Notes under the pieces: model-generated
What the model saw: only the letters and a program-made list of their open reading frames with translations
Databases searched by the model: none
Told to the model about the DNA's origin: nothing
From: Bacteroidia bacterium
Lineage (GTDB): Bacteria; Bacteroidota; Bacteroidia; Palsa-965
Reading direction: 5' to 3'
DNA: 64,000 nt
Assembly (NCBI GenBank): GCA_025454955.1
Contig: JALONL010000002.1
Span: 62,001 to 126,000, forward strand
Program-made: the position numbers and the translations under genes
Shown here: positions 52,756-60,902 of the stretch, piece after piece
Layout: every line of letters starts with the position of its first letter
Position numbering within the stretch: the stretch's first letter is position 1

Positions 52756-53648
52756 TATTTACCGGCGGGTACATGTTGAGCCATGAAAGTATTCATTTCC
52801 CGGTAAAGCACCTCGGGCGCATCGTACATGATGAAGTGGCGCGAGGGCGTAATTACGCGCAATGTAAACTCGGGCACTGCGGCAAACTGTGCTGTCCACC
52901 GTGCGGCAATGCTTTGCTGCGGCACACCGTAGCCAGGTTCCCAGGCGGTGAGTGCAAGCACGGGCACTTTAATGGAGGCAATGGTCTGGCGCAAATCGGT
53001 TCCGGCCATTTCCATAAGCAGCATTACGCTGGTGTGTGCGTCGGCGGTGGCGCTCCACTCCATTATTTGCGGGTGAAATGTGCTGTCCAGACAATTGTAA
53101 ACTGCCACGCCTTTGGCATATTGCTTGCGCATTTCGTAGGGCTGGCTGCTTATCATGGCCTCCATTTTTGCGGCGGCGGCGGTGTCAATTCCTTTTGCGG
53201 TGGCGGTACTGTCGGCGAGTGCTGCCAGAAAAGGCACGGCATCCACAATTACAATTCCGGCCAGTTGCGGCTTCTGCATTTCGGCAGCCACCCACATGGC
53301 CAGAAACCCGCCCATTGAGTGACCGGCAATGATTACGTGCTTCAGTTTATTCTCGGTAATGTAGGTTTTAATGCCGTCTTTTACCTCGCGCAGTGTAAAC
53401 GGTTTCTGCGCCGCCGCCACCCCGCCAAATCCGCGAATGGTAAGCACATGGCATTGCCTTGTTGATTGAAAATGTGCCACGGTACTGTCCCAAACCCCGC
53501 CGCCGCAGGTGTAGCCGGGAATAAGAATTACGGGCGAGCCTTTGCCGGTTACTTTTACGGTAAAAGGCAGTTCGGCAGCGCGGAGGCTGAATGTGGCCAG
53601 AAGGACGAATGCAGCGAGGAGAACGGTTCGGGTGAGGAAGTGTGGCAT
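52755..53648 (-). CDS. alpha/beta hydrolase, exported
   Basis: The 297-residue protein has a signal peptide (1-24, LLAAFVLLATFSLRAA) and an alpha/beta hydrolase fold with the nucleophile elbow GHSMGG (S111), the oxyanion-region GYTCGGGVWDS and the late His in PSRHFIMYD. It resembles lipase or haloperoxidase-like hydrolases; the substrate is unknown. It is the first gene of the operon with the ECF sigma factor and the membrane protein, an unusual partner. A 9-bp dyad lies directly upstream of the start codon. Confidence 0.88.
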   Translation of the reverse strand: MPHFLTRTVLLAAFVLLATFSLRAAELPFTVKVTGKGSPVILIPGYTCGGGVWDSTVAHFQSTRQCHVLTIRGFGGVAAAQKPFTLREVKDGIKTYITENKLKHVIIAGHSMGGFLAMWVAAEMQKPQLAGIVIVDAVPFLAALADSTATAKGIDTAAAAKMEAMISSQPYEMRKQYAKGVAVYNCLDSTFHPQIMEWSATADAHTSVMLLMEMAGTDLRQTIASIKVPVLALTAWEPGYGVPQQSIAARWTAQFAAVPEFTLRVITPSRHFIMYDAPEVLYREMNTFMAQHVPAGK

Positions 53649-53649
53649 G

Positions 53650-53682
53650 ATATGTCAGTGTTTTTTGTGGTTTCTGACATAT
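53650..53682 (-). promoter_or_regulatory. 9-bp dyad in front of the hydrolase-sigma operon
   Basis: ATATGTCAG (53650-53658) and CTGACATAT (53674-53682) are perfect inverted copies with 15 nt between them. The dyad starts two bases from the ATG of the hydrolase. It may be an operator or, because the operon encodes an ECF sigma factor, part of a self-regulated promoter. Confidence 0.5.
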
Positions 53683-53772
53683 TGGTAGCGGCGTGGGGGA
53701 ATTTATTACAGGCGGGGAGAAATTTATTTTTAAAAACTACGGCAAAGCAAACTTGCTTACATCAATCCACAC

Positions 53773-54324
53773 TCAGGGACGCTGAAGAAAAATAATTTTC
53801 GCATATACATTTTTCACGTCTTCAATAAATTCAAGCTGCGGTGTATGTTTTACTCCCGGCCAGTCGGTACCCTGAAGTAAAGTCTGCCCCATAGCTGCTG
53901 TGCCCAATGTAATTGTTCCGCTCCTGTCGGCCTTTTCGGTAAACGACACGTCGGTTAATGTTTTTATGTTCAGCGATTTTACGTTTCGGCTGAATATGCC
54001 GGAGATAATGATTATCCTCTCGTTTGTGAGACCATATACAGTATTTTCTCTTTTTTTGGCATCAATAAAAAACCTTCCTACAGTAAGATATAATCCCACA
54101 AGAATAAAAGGAATTCCCCATATCCAGAAAAAGAAAGGGGCATTTGAACTAATAACCATTGTCTCCCAAAAAATTGCAAAACCGCACCAAAGGATACTGA
54201 AAGGAATAAGATATAAATCTGAGCCACGAAAAATGATCCCGGTTTTAGGTTTTCCCGACCATACAAGAACTTCGTTGGGAATCAGGTGTGGTTTGAGTTG
54301 ATTCTCGATCTGATAAATTGCCAT
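53773..54324 (-). CDS. PH domain-containing membrane protein
   Basis: The 183-residue protein has a first soluble stretch with the PH-domain lead (LIPNEVLVWSGKPKTGIIF), two membrane helices (about 38-54 and 62-82), and a C-terminal bacterial PH-like domain (YGLTNERIIIISGIFSRNVKSL, ITLGTAAM). This type (bPH_2/YdbT-like) has no firm function; roles in membrane stress have been suggested. It stands alone between the sigma operon and the duplicated genes. Confidence 0.83.
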   Translation of the reverse strand: MAIYQIENQLKPHLIPNEVLVWSGKPKTGIIFRGSDLYLIPFSILWCGFAIFWETMVISSNAPFFFWIWGIPFILVGLYLTVGRFFIDAKKRENTVYGLTNERIIIISGIFSRNVKSLNIKTLTDVSFTEKADRSGTITLGTAAMGQTLLQGTDWPGVKHTPQLEFIEDVKNVYAKIIFLQRP

Positions 54325-54399
54325 ACTATTTTATGTTGTCAAATTTTTCGGAGAGAAGATGCGGGGTAATATCGCATCCGCAAAAAAATTTACCACTGC

Positions 54400-55206
54400 T
54401 CACCATTGATGACTGAAATAGATTACGAATGAATAACGATATATCCCTTTATTACACCCCAAATTCCCCAGCGGCGGCATTTCATTAAACAACCTCAGAA
54501 TCTGTGCATCTTCAAGCACATCATGCCGGGCACCGCCTGCGGTTTGCGCATCAAGCACCACACCGGTGTGCGAAAACGTGACGATATACTGAACGGCCAA
54601 ACTACTTTCTTCGGGTTTTGAGTAAAGCCCGATCACAAAGGGCAGGATGCTTGTGCGCGGATAATAACTGTGATCGCCAATGTATTTATAGATCTTAAAA
54701 CGCAGCGAATCGGGCAGCGGGCAGCTATCGGCCGAAAGCCGGAGCGTATCTTTCCCCAATAAATAATTGGTGCTGATTTTTTTGAAAGCGGTATCAGTAT
54801 TCAGTATCCGGTAGTAACCATTATCTATTTGCTGTTTCACGGTTACTTTTCCCCGCGCACAAAAAAGCGAAAAACTATCGGGTGCACAAAGCTGTGTTTG
54901 ATTGGCGCGGTAGCAAGTGGTTCTGAATAATTTTACCGCACTTTTATCGCCCATTACCGAGGCGGTGAATAAATCGCTGCAGGCGCGGCAGGGTTCGGTT
55001 TTGCGCCTTATGGCGGCGCGGGCGGTATAGTCCTGTGCTTCGGGTAGTGTATTTATGATTATGGTGTAAATCGAATCGGCGGCGCGCAGGTTTCCGGCCT
55101 GGGCACAGGAATCGGCTTTGAGGCGGTAAGCGAGCATGATTTGTGCCCCGAGCGGAATGTGGCACGGAAGCAGAAGAAGCAATGCGAAAAACGGAATTTT
55201 TTTCAT
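54400..55206 (-). CDS. exported TPR-like protein with TonB-C-like end (paralogue A)
   Basis: The 268-residue protein has a signal peptide (1-21) and a helical TPR-like part (about 25-100) with RLKADSCAQAGNLRAADSIY and the cysteine pattern EPCRACSDLF. A middle domain follows (RILNTDTAFKKIS.NYLLGKDTLRLS), and a C-terminal segment (205-268: YIVTFSHTGVVLDAQTAGG, LEDAQILRLFNEMPPLG) resembles the TonB C-terminal fold. A related gene lies 175 bp upstream. Both share an upstream element at the same distance. The function is unknown; interaction with peptidoglycan or an outer-membrane partner is a guess. Confidence 0.75.
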   Translation of the reverse strand: MKKIPFFALLLLLPCHIPLGAQIMLAYRLKADSCAQAGNLRAADSIYTIIINTLPEAQDYTARAAIRRKTEPCRACSDLFTASVMGDKSAVKLFRTTCYRANQTQLCAPDSFSLFCARGKVTVKQQIDNGYYRILNTDTAFKKISTNYLLGKDTLRLSADSCPLPDSLRFKIYKYIGDHSYYPRTSILPFVIGLYSKPEESSLAVQYIVTFSHTGVVLDAQTAGGARHDVLEDAQILRLFNEMPPLGNLGCNKGIYRYSFVIYFSHQW

Positions 55207-55263
55207 GGGGTTAATGGAATAATGTTGTACGCCGGTTTTGAAATGCTTTGGATGAATCGGCCA

Positions 55264-55280
55264 TACTAAAATAGCAAATT
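55264..55280 (-). promoter_or_regulatory. element shared with the paralogous gene (promoter candidate A)
   Basis: The string TACTAAAATAGCAAATT (plus strand) lies 58 bp upstream of the start codon at 55206. The paralogue has the same string with one change (56238-56254) at 57 bp. On the minus strand it contains TATTTTAG, near the TAnnTTTG consensus. Confidence 0.4.
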
Positions 55281-55380
55281 GGCGGGTAAAAGCTGATGAC
55301 GTGCTTCAAAACCTTGTGCGGGAGGATATGTTCCCGCATGCAAATTTGCGCAGGCTCCAATTACCCGGATTTTTTGGCTG

Positions 55381-56181
55381 TCAAATCCTGATTTGCATCG
55401 TTACAACCCTTACCCCGCTTTCGCAACCCCATTGTCCCGTAGGCGGCAGTATGCGCAATGCCCTTATTATCTGCACATCGTAGTTTGGATCTGAAGGATG
55501 CCCGGTAATTACCCGTGCATCAATTACAGTACCTGAGGGGTCAAACGCAATCTGATAGGTACAGGAATTGAGTGCATAAACAACAGAGGAAGTTACATAA
55601 GCTAAAACAGGCATTGTGATGACCGGCATGGGTCTTCGATAATTAACCGACACCCAGTTTCGAATTTTATTTTGTACCGAATCCGGCATCACACACGTAT
55701 CAAACGCCAGCCGCAAGGTGTCTTTCCCCGACAAATAACAGGTATTTATATTTTTAAATGCGGTATCGGTATTGTAGAGCAGTACCCAACCGTTATTTAC
55801 TTTCTGTCTTACCTCTACCTTGCCGGGTGTGTAGTACATACTGAAACTGTCAACCGGGCAATCGGTTTTTTTATTTGCACGGTAGCAATCGCGGCGGAAT
55901 TGTTTGACGGCGTTTTTATCGCCCAGCACTGAGGCCGAGAACAGGTCGCCGCAGGCGCGGCAGGGTTCGCCTTTTTTGCGGCGAAGGGCTGCGCGCGACA
56001 GGTAATCCTGTGCGTTGGGCTGACTGGTTAATGCCAGCGTGTAAAGCGAATCGGCGGCGCGAAGGTTGCCGGCTTTGGCGCAGGAGTCGGCTTTAGTGCG
56101 GTAAGAGAGAACCGTTTGTGTATAGAGCGGGAAGCTGCACAAAAGCAACAGCAGCAGGTGAAAGAGGCGGATTGACTTCAT
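55381..56181 (-). CDS. exported TPR-like protein with TonB-C-like end (paralogue B)
   Basis: The 266-residue protein mirrors paralogue A: a signal peptide, RTKADSCAKAGNLRAADSLY, the cysteine pattern EPCRACGDLF, then YNTDTAFKNINTCYLSGKD, and a TonB-C-like end (IAFDPSGTVIDARVITG, VQIIRALRILPPTG) closing in VRVVTMQIRI. Conservation of the four or more cysteines in both copies suggests disulfides in the periplasm. The copies are adjacent and in the same direction, so they come from a tandem duplication. The function is unknown. Confidence 0.75.
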   Translation of the reverse strand: MKSIRLFHLLLLLLCSFPLYTQTVLSYRTKADSCAKAGNLRAADSLYTLALTSQPNAQDYLSRAALRRKKGEPCRACGDLFSASVLGDKNAVKQFRRDCYRANKKTDCPVDSFSMYYTPGKVEVRQKVNNGWVLLYNTDTAFKNINTCYLSGKDTLRLAFDTCVMPDSVQNKIRNWVSVNYRRPMPVITMPVLAYVTSSVVYALNSCTYQIAFDPSGTVIDARVITGHPSDPNYDVQIIRALRILPPTGQWGCESGVRVVTMQIRI

Positions 56182-56237
56182 GGGGTTAACGGGAATTGTT
56201 TTTTGCCGGAGTGGAATTTAGCGGGTGAAAATTGCTC

Positions 56238-56254
56238 TACTAAAATAGGAAATT
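56238..56254 (-). promoter_or_regulatory. element shared with the paralogous gene (promoter candidate B)
   Basis: TACTAAAATAGGAAATT (plus strand) lies 57 bp upstream of the start codon at 56181 and differs by one base from the copy at 55264-55280. The flanks are much less similar, so the element seems to be kept by selection. Confidence 0.4.
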
Positions 56255-56297
56255 GATTTGTCACATTTCGCAAGTCAGGAAACTTGCTCAAAAGGTT

Positions 56298-56336
56298 GCG
56301 GCGAGTTATGTGGTCATCGACCACTAAACTCGCCGC
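56298..56336 (-). terminator. hairpin after the transsulfuration enzyme gene, likely terminator
   Basis: The stem GCGGCGAGTT / AACTCGCCGC (56298-56307, 56327-56336) encloses a second small stem GTGGTC / GACCAC. On the minus strand it is followed by AACCTTTTGAG, a weak T-run. It lies 15 bp after the stop codon. Confidence 0.6.
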
Positions 56337-56351
56337 AGCGGTGCAGAATGC

Positions 56352-57509
56352 CTACGCCAGTGCCTGCTTCAGATCAGCAATCAAATCGTCAATATCTTCG
56401 ATGCCTACGCTGAGGCGGATGAGCGAATCGGTAATACCGGCACGCTCGCGTTCGGGCTTGGGAATGGAAGCGTGCGTCATGGTAGCCGGATGGCCCAGCA
56501 GCGATTCGACCCCGCCCAGCGACTCGGCCAGCGAGAATACTTTTACGGCCGAGGCCACGCGCGAGGCTTCTTCGAAACTATCGCCTTTGAGCGTGAATGA
56601 AATCATGCCGCCGAAATCGCGCATTTGCTTTTTGGCCACCTCGTGGTTGGGATGATCGGTGAAGCCGGGCCAGTAAACCTTGTCCACTTTGGGGTGTGTA
56701 CGCAAAAACTCTGCAATGGCGCGTCCGTTGCTGCAATGGCGTTCCATGCGTACATGCAGGGTTTTGAGTCCGCGCAGCACGAGGAATGAATCCATGGGGC
56801 CGGGATTGGCGCCGCAACTGTTAAGCAGAAAGGCAAGCTGCTCGTGCAGTTTATCGTCGTTGGTGACGATGGCGCCCATCACCACATCGCTGTGGCCGCC
56901 AAGGTATTTGGTGGCCGAGTGCATCACAATATCGGCACCGAGCGCCAGCGGGTTTTGCAGGTAGGGCGAGGCAAAGGTATTATCCACCACAAGCAGGATA
57001 TTGTGCGCTTTGGCTATGGCCGCACAGGCTGCAATGTCTATGATTTTCATGGTGGGGTTGGTGGGCGTTTCCACCCAGAGCATTTTGGTATTGGCGTTTA
57101 TGAGCGGACGGATATTTTCGGCACTCTGCATGTTTACGTAGTGAAACTTAATGCCGAAATGCGCAAATACCCGTTCAAACATACGGTACGAGCCACCATA
57201 CAAATCGTCGGTGCAAATTACTTCATCGCCGGGGCGGAGGAGTTTGATAATACTGTCGGCCGCGCCCATGCCGCTGGCAAAGCAAAGACCGTGTTTGGCC
57301 CCTTCGAGCGCGGCAAGGCATTGTTCGAGCGCAATGCGTGTGGGGTTTTTGCCGCGTGCGTAGGCGTAGCCCTTGTGTACGCCGGGCGATTCCTGCACGT
57401 AGGTTGACGTTTGGTAAATGGGCGTCATTATTGCACCCGTGGTGGGATCAGGCTGCTGGCCCGCATGTATGGCTTTTGTACCGAAGCCGTGCTGCTCGTT
57501 GTTGCTCAT
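56352..57509 (-). CDS. PLP-dependent transsulfuration enzyme (cystathionine gamma-synthase/lyase family)
   Basis: The 385-residue enzyme belongs to the Cys/Met metabolism PLP family. Signatures are YAYARGKNPTR, the PLP-binding K201 in SATKYLGGHSDV, ETPTNPTMKI and the C-terminal SLGGVESLLGHPATMTH. The ATG at 57509 (MSNNEQHGFGTKAIHAGQQ) fits the family N-terminus; nine codons upstream remain open. The family includes cystathionine gamma-synthase, beta-lyase, gamma-lyase and O-acetylhomoserine sulfhydrylase, and sequence alone does not settle which. It stands alone with its own hairpin terminator. Confidence 0.93.
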   Translation of the reverse strand: MSNNEQHGFGTKAIHAGQQPDPTTGAIMTPIYQTSTYVQESPGVHKGYAYARGKNPTRIALEQCLAALEGAKHGLCFASGMGAADSIIKLLRPGDEVICTDDLYGGSYRMFERVFAHFGIKFHYVNMQSAENIRPLINANTKMLWVETPTNPTMKIIDIAACAAIAKAHNILLVVDNTFASPYLQNPLALGADIVMHSATKYLGGHSDVVMGAIVTNDDKLHEQLAFLLNSCGANPGPMDSFLVLRGLKTLHVRMERHCSNGRAIAEFLRTHPKVDKVYWPGFTDHPNHEVAKKQMRDFGGMISFTLKGDSFEEASRVASAVKVFSLAESLGGVESLLGHPATMTHASIPKPERERAGITDSLIRLSVGIEDIDDLIADLKQALA

Positions 57510-57667
57510 GGGTGCAAATGTCGGAAGTTTTTGCAAGCGGGCAGAGGTAAAAATACAGTCGTTTGCAATGGATAATATTGCGCCGGTTCAACCTTTACAC
57601 ACAATCCCCTTGCTCAAATTTTCGGTCTATCTTTATGCAATTCAACAACCCCGCGCATCATACCTGC

Positions 57668-58471
57668 ATGAAACTCAAATTATCCCCGCTCCTGCTCTTT
57701 TGCCTTCTGGTTCCGGCTTTGCTGAACGCCAATACCGACGACAGTTTACGCATAATGGCGGGCAAATCCACGGGCGTATCGCACCAGTTCAAGTTGCCGG
57801 CACTGCTGCAAATCAATTCTGCAGATTCATCCGTCGTTTTCAACACACATGGTTTTCGGATGCAATCAGAAGGCACAAAAGGCAAACTGATACGCCAGCA
57901 CAAAGACAGCCTGATTTTTCGCATGGAATGCGGGTTCGAACATTACACCCACAATCCGGAAATGGACTGGACAGCCAATCTGGGTGTAATGGATCCCATG
58001 GAACGCAGCCAGGCCAAACCACCTCATTTCCGCGCAGGCGGCGATACGCTTTACATTGGTTTCAGGCTTTTTCACGCCACACTGCCTGATACCTTCATCG
58101 TTCACCTTTCAGATACAGAAAAACTCATATACACGGCCAAAAATTACATAGTAAACTACACCACAGCCGACAGCAGTATGGGTGAAGTGAAGCTGAGCCT
58201 GAAGGGAAAAAAGCCCGGCAATTTCCGCACCTATAAGGCAAATGAATTTCATTTTTACTGTATGCTGGAATTCAGGATGCCGCACAATGGGCAGATGGGT
58301 GAATTTCTGATGATGCGGGGCGAAGAATTCGGGCTTGAAATTATTGGCCGGAATACCGCCACCAGTTTTCTGCTGCGTAAAGAAAACCTGTACCAAGGCA
58401 ATTTATGGCTCATGGCAAGATCTAATTTTTATATGAGCTGGCAGCTTGAAATGGTGGCCGAAAAGCCTTAA
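57668..58471 (+). CDS. exported protein of unknown function
   Basis: The 267-residue protein starts at the ATG at 57668 (MKLKLSPLLLFCLLVPALLNA, a signal peptide). The frame is open from 57563 but without features. The mature part has two similar halves of beta-rich text, for example FRMECGFEHYTHNPEMDWTA and FHFYCMLEFRMPHNGQMGEF. No family was recognised. TATCTTTA at 57628-57635 may be its -7 element. Confidence 0.65.
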   Translation: MKLKLSPLLLFCLLVPALLNANTDDSLRIMAGKSTGVSHQFKLPALLQINSADSSVVFNTHGFRMQSEGTKGKLIRQHKDSLIFRMECGFEHYTHNPEMDWTANLGVMDPMERSQAKPPHFRAGGDTLYIGFRLFHATLPDTFIVHLSDTEKLIYTAKNYIVNYTTADSSMGEVKLSLKGKKPGNFRTYKANEFHFYCMLEFRMPHNGQMGEFLMMRGEEFGLEIIGRNTATSFLLRKENLYQGNLWLMARSNFYMSWQLEMVAEKP

Positions 58472-58633
58472 ACACGAAGCGTTGAGACGATACATGATTT
58501 CTCTGGCAAAACTTTAAGTGGCTGTTTTTCAGGCAGAAACCCAAACAAACGTGACTTTCGGAAAATTATTTCTACTTTTTTGTCCCCCGGAGGCAAGTCT
58601 GTTTGTCGTTAATGCAAACCAATCTGAAAAAAC

Positions 58634-58978
58634 ATGAAAGAGTATCTTCTTCTGATCCGCGAAAACCTGAATGAATACGGCAAAATGACACCCGAAGAAA
58701 TGGAGGCCGATGTGTTGGGGCACATGAACTGGGTGAAAGAACTTATTGCCAAAGGCCATTTTAAAGGCGGCAATCCGTTAATGCCCGAGCGCAAACGTGT
58801 AAGTACAAGTGAAGGTTTAATTACCGACGGGCCTTTTGCCGATGTGAAGGAAGGTGTGAGCGGTTACTATTTTCTGCTGGCCGAATCGCTTGAGCAGGCG
58901 GCAGAAATAGCACGCGGCTGCCCCTCGCTGAAAGCCGGTGCCACACTGGAAATTACCGAAGTTATTCCGGCAGGATAA
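58634..58978 (+). CDS. YCII-related (DGPF) domain protein
   Basis: The 114-residue protein is a YCII-like/DGPF-domain protein, with ITDGPFADVKEGVSGYYFL at the core and the start KEYLLLIRENLNEY. DGPF-domain proteins are commonly encoded next to ECF42-type sigma factors, as here (the sigma gene begins two bases after the stop codon). They probably act together with the sigma factor, but their chemistry has not been shown. Confidence 0.92.
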   Translation: MKEYLLLIRENLNEYGKMTPEEMEADVLGHMNWVKELIAKGHFKGGNPLMPERKRVSTSEGLITDGPFADVKEGVSGYYFLLAESLEQAAEIARGCPSLKAGATLEITEVIPAG

Positions 58979-58980
58979 CA

Positions 58981-60225
58981 ATGGGATCCGCAGGCTATAT
59001 GCAGGCACACACGGCAGCGCTGTTTAAAACCGAACGGGGCAAACTCACTGCCGTGTTGCTTCGCCGGCTGGGCATGCAGCACCTTGAACTGGTGGAAGAT
59101 GCCGTGCAGGATGCATTTGCCGAAGCGCTGCAACACTGGCCGCAAAGCGGTATGCCGCAAAATGCAGCCGCCTGGCTCATGCGCGTGGCCGCCAACAAAG
59201 CACTGAATGCGCTGAAACGATATGCCCGGCAAAGCGGCCTCGACGAACAGCAACTGGCTGCCCTGCAGCAAAGCACAGACGAAAGCGCCACCCTGCCCGG
59301 ACAACTTGCCGACAGCGAACTGCGTTTGCTTTTTGCCTGTGTGCAGCTTGAGTTTCCGGTGCGCAACCGCATACTGCTTACCCTGCACCTGATGTGCGGC
59401 CTCGACACCCGCGAACTGGCTGCGGCGCTGTTTATGCAGCCCGAAGCCGTGAAAAAAGCCCTGCAGCGCATGAAAGCCGAACTGCGCAGCCGCCCCGGTA
59501 TGCTGGAAACAGGCTGGCCCCTGCTCTCGGCCGGCAGCGTGGCCGATGTGCAGCTGGTGCTGTACCTGATGTTTAACGAAGGCTGCAAAACCACACGCAG
59601 CAGCGTACTCATTAATCACGAATTATGCTTTGGCGCAATGCGGCTTACTCAGTTGCTTTGCACGCATGTAAACAAGCAGCGCGACGAAAGCTACGGGCTG
59701 CTAGCACTGATGTTTTTTGCGCTGGCCCGCTTTGAAGCCCGCGTGGATGAGCACGGCGACATTGTGCCCCTGGCCCGGCAAAACCGGAGCCTGTGGAACC
59801 GGCAATACCTGGCCGAAGGATTTGCCTGCCTGCACAACGCGCGGCACGGAAAGCGGTTTTACCTCGAAGCATTAATTGCATCGGTGCATTGCGCGGCAGC
59901 CACATTTGAGCGCACCAACTGGACGCAACTTGTGTTTTTATATACACAGTTGCTGGCGATAAATCCATCGCCGATAGTAGAGCTGAATTTGCTGCTGGCC
60001 CGCAGCTACGCCGAAACGCCCGCCGCCGTGCTGCCCGAACTACAGGCGCTGCGCACCAATGCCGCACTGCAAAACACGGCACTGCTGCTGGCCTCGGAAG
60101 CCGATGTGCTGGAGCGCGCAGGCCGCCGCACCGAAGCATTTCAAGCATATCAGGCCGCGGCCGCAGCCACAGAATCGGTGCCCGAACGGAGGCTTTACCT
60201 GAAGCGCGCGGCACAATGTGCGTGA
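58981..60225 (+). CDS. ECF42-type RNA polymerase sigma factor with C-terminal helical domain
   Basis: The 414-residue protein has sigma region 2 (about 15-85, EDAVQDAFAEALQHWP, RVAANKALNALKR) and region 4 (about 110-165, LFACVQLEFPVRNRILLTLHLMCG), followed by a long helical, TPR-like C-terminal part (about 175-414; FNEGCKTT, LARFEARVDEHGDI, QLVFLYTQLLAINPSPI). This is the ECF42 layout, where the C-terminal domain replaces an anti-sigma factor. It forms an operon with the DGPF protein two bases upstream. Confidence 0.94.
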   Translation: MGSAGYMQAHTAALFKTERGKLTAVLLRRLGMQHLELVEDAVQDAFAEALQHWPQSGMPQNAAAWLMRVAANKALNALKRYARQSGLDEQQLAALQQSTDESATLPGQLADSELRLLFACVQLEFPVRNRILLTLHLMCGLDTRELAAALFMQPEAVKKALQRMKAELRSRPGMLETGWPLLSAGSVADVQLVLYLMFNEGCKTTRSSVLINHELCFGAMRLTQLLCTHVNKQRDESYGLLALMFFALARFEARVDEHGDIVPLARQNRSLWNRQYLAEGFACLHNARHGKRFYLEALIASVHCAAATFERTNWTQLVFLYTQLLAINPSPIVELNLLLARSYAETPAAVLPELQALRTNAALQNTALLLASEADVLERAGRRTEAFQAYQAAAAATESVPERRLYLKRAAQCA

Positions 60226-60242
60226 GGGATTGAGGCGGCAGC

Positions 60243-60349
60243 TTTTGTCCCGGCGGATGATGGGATGCCGCAGCGAGGAGGCTTCTCCTTCGACTTCGCT
60301 CAGGAGGAAGCCCCCGCAGCGCGTGCAGCCCACGGCCGGCGGGACAAAA
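60243..60349. repeat. palindromic intergenic element, likely dispersed repeat
   Basis: The ends TTTTGTCCCGGCGG (60243-60256) and CCGGCGGGACAAAA (60336-60349) are inverted copies with one mismatch. Between them lie further dyads (GAGGAGGCTTCTCC with GGAGGAAGCCCCC) around the string CTTCGACTTCGCTCAGGA, which I remember as a frequent intergenic repeat in Bacteroidota genomes. A hairpin (60367-60394) follows. Whether it is repeated elsewhere in this genome cannot be seen from one window. Confidence 0.5.
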
Positions 60350-60366
60350 CTATAGCCGAAAGCCCG

Positions 60367-60394
60367 GTGTCCTTGCCTTTTCAGGCAAGGACAC
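60367..60394. repeat. perfect 12-bp inverted repeat (hairpin)
   Basis: GTGTCCTTGCCT and AGGCAAGGACAC (60367-60378, 60383-60394) form a perfect stem with a 4-nt loop. No T-run follows on either strand, so it is not a classic terminator. It lies between the palindromic element and the SnoaL-like lipoprotein gene. Confidence 0.6.
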
Positions 60395-60425
60395 ACGCCC
60401 AAAAAATCATTAAAAAATCATTCGT

Positions 60426-60887
60426 ATGAAAAGTATATTCGTTTATATCCTGCTGCTTTGCACGGCCTGTATGAATACAACTGTGCAAAACGAAAAAGCC
60501 GACCGGCTTGCCGATATTCAAAAAAAGAATATGGAAACAGCTAATAAACTGTTTGAATATTTTAATACACATGAGTGGGCAAAAATGGCAGCCTTGTACA
60601 AAGACACTGCGCTGTTCCGCGACCCTTCGCTGGGAGTAAATCCCGTGCCGCAAACCCGGCAGCAGACTATTGCCAAATACACGCAACTGCAAGAGGTATT
60701 TTCTGATATTCACGACAATGTAACCGCTGTGTATGCCGCAGGAGAAAAGAATGTGGTGGTGGAATTTACTTCTACGGGAACTGCGCCCGACGGGACAAGG
60801 TTTGAATTGCCTGTTTGCAGTGTGTTAACGGTGGAGAATGGGGAAATTGTGCAGGATAATACGTATTATGACAATAGCGGGAAATAA
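60426..60887 (+). CDS. SnoaL/NTF2-like lipoprotein
   Basis: The 153-residue protein has a lipobox (LCTAC, Cys15) and a SnoaL/NTF2-like domain (about 30-150: ETANKLFEYFNTHEWAKMAALY, then VEFTSTGTAPDGTRFELPVCSVLTV). Such folds act as small ligand-binding or isomerase-type pockets; the role here is unknown. It follows the ECF42 operon, separated by the palindromic element. Confidence 0.85.
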   Translation: MKSIFVYILLLCTACMNTTVQNEKADRLADIQKKNMETANKLFEYFNTHEWAKMAALYKDTALFRDPSLGVNPVPQTRQQTIAKYTQLQEVFSDIHDNVTAVYAAGEKNVVVEFTSTGTAPDGTRFELPVCSVLTVENGEIVQDNTYYDNSGK

Positions 60888-60902
60888 TAATCAGTATTTG
60901 TT

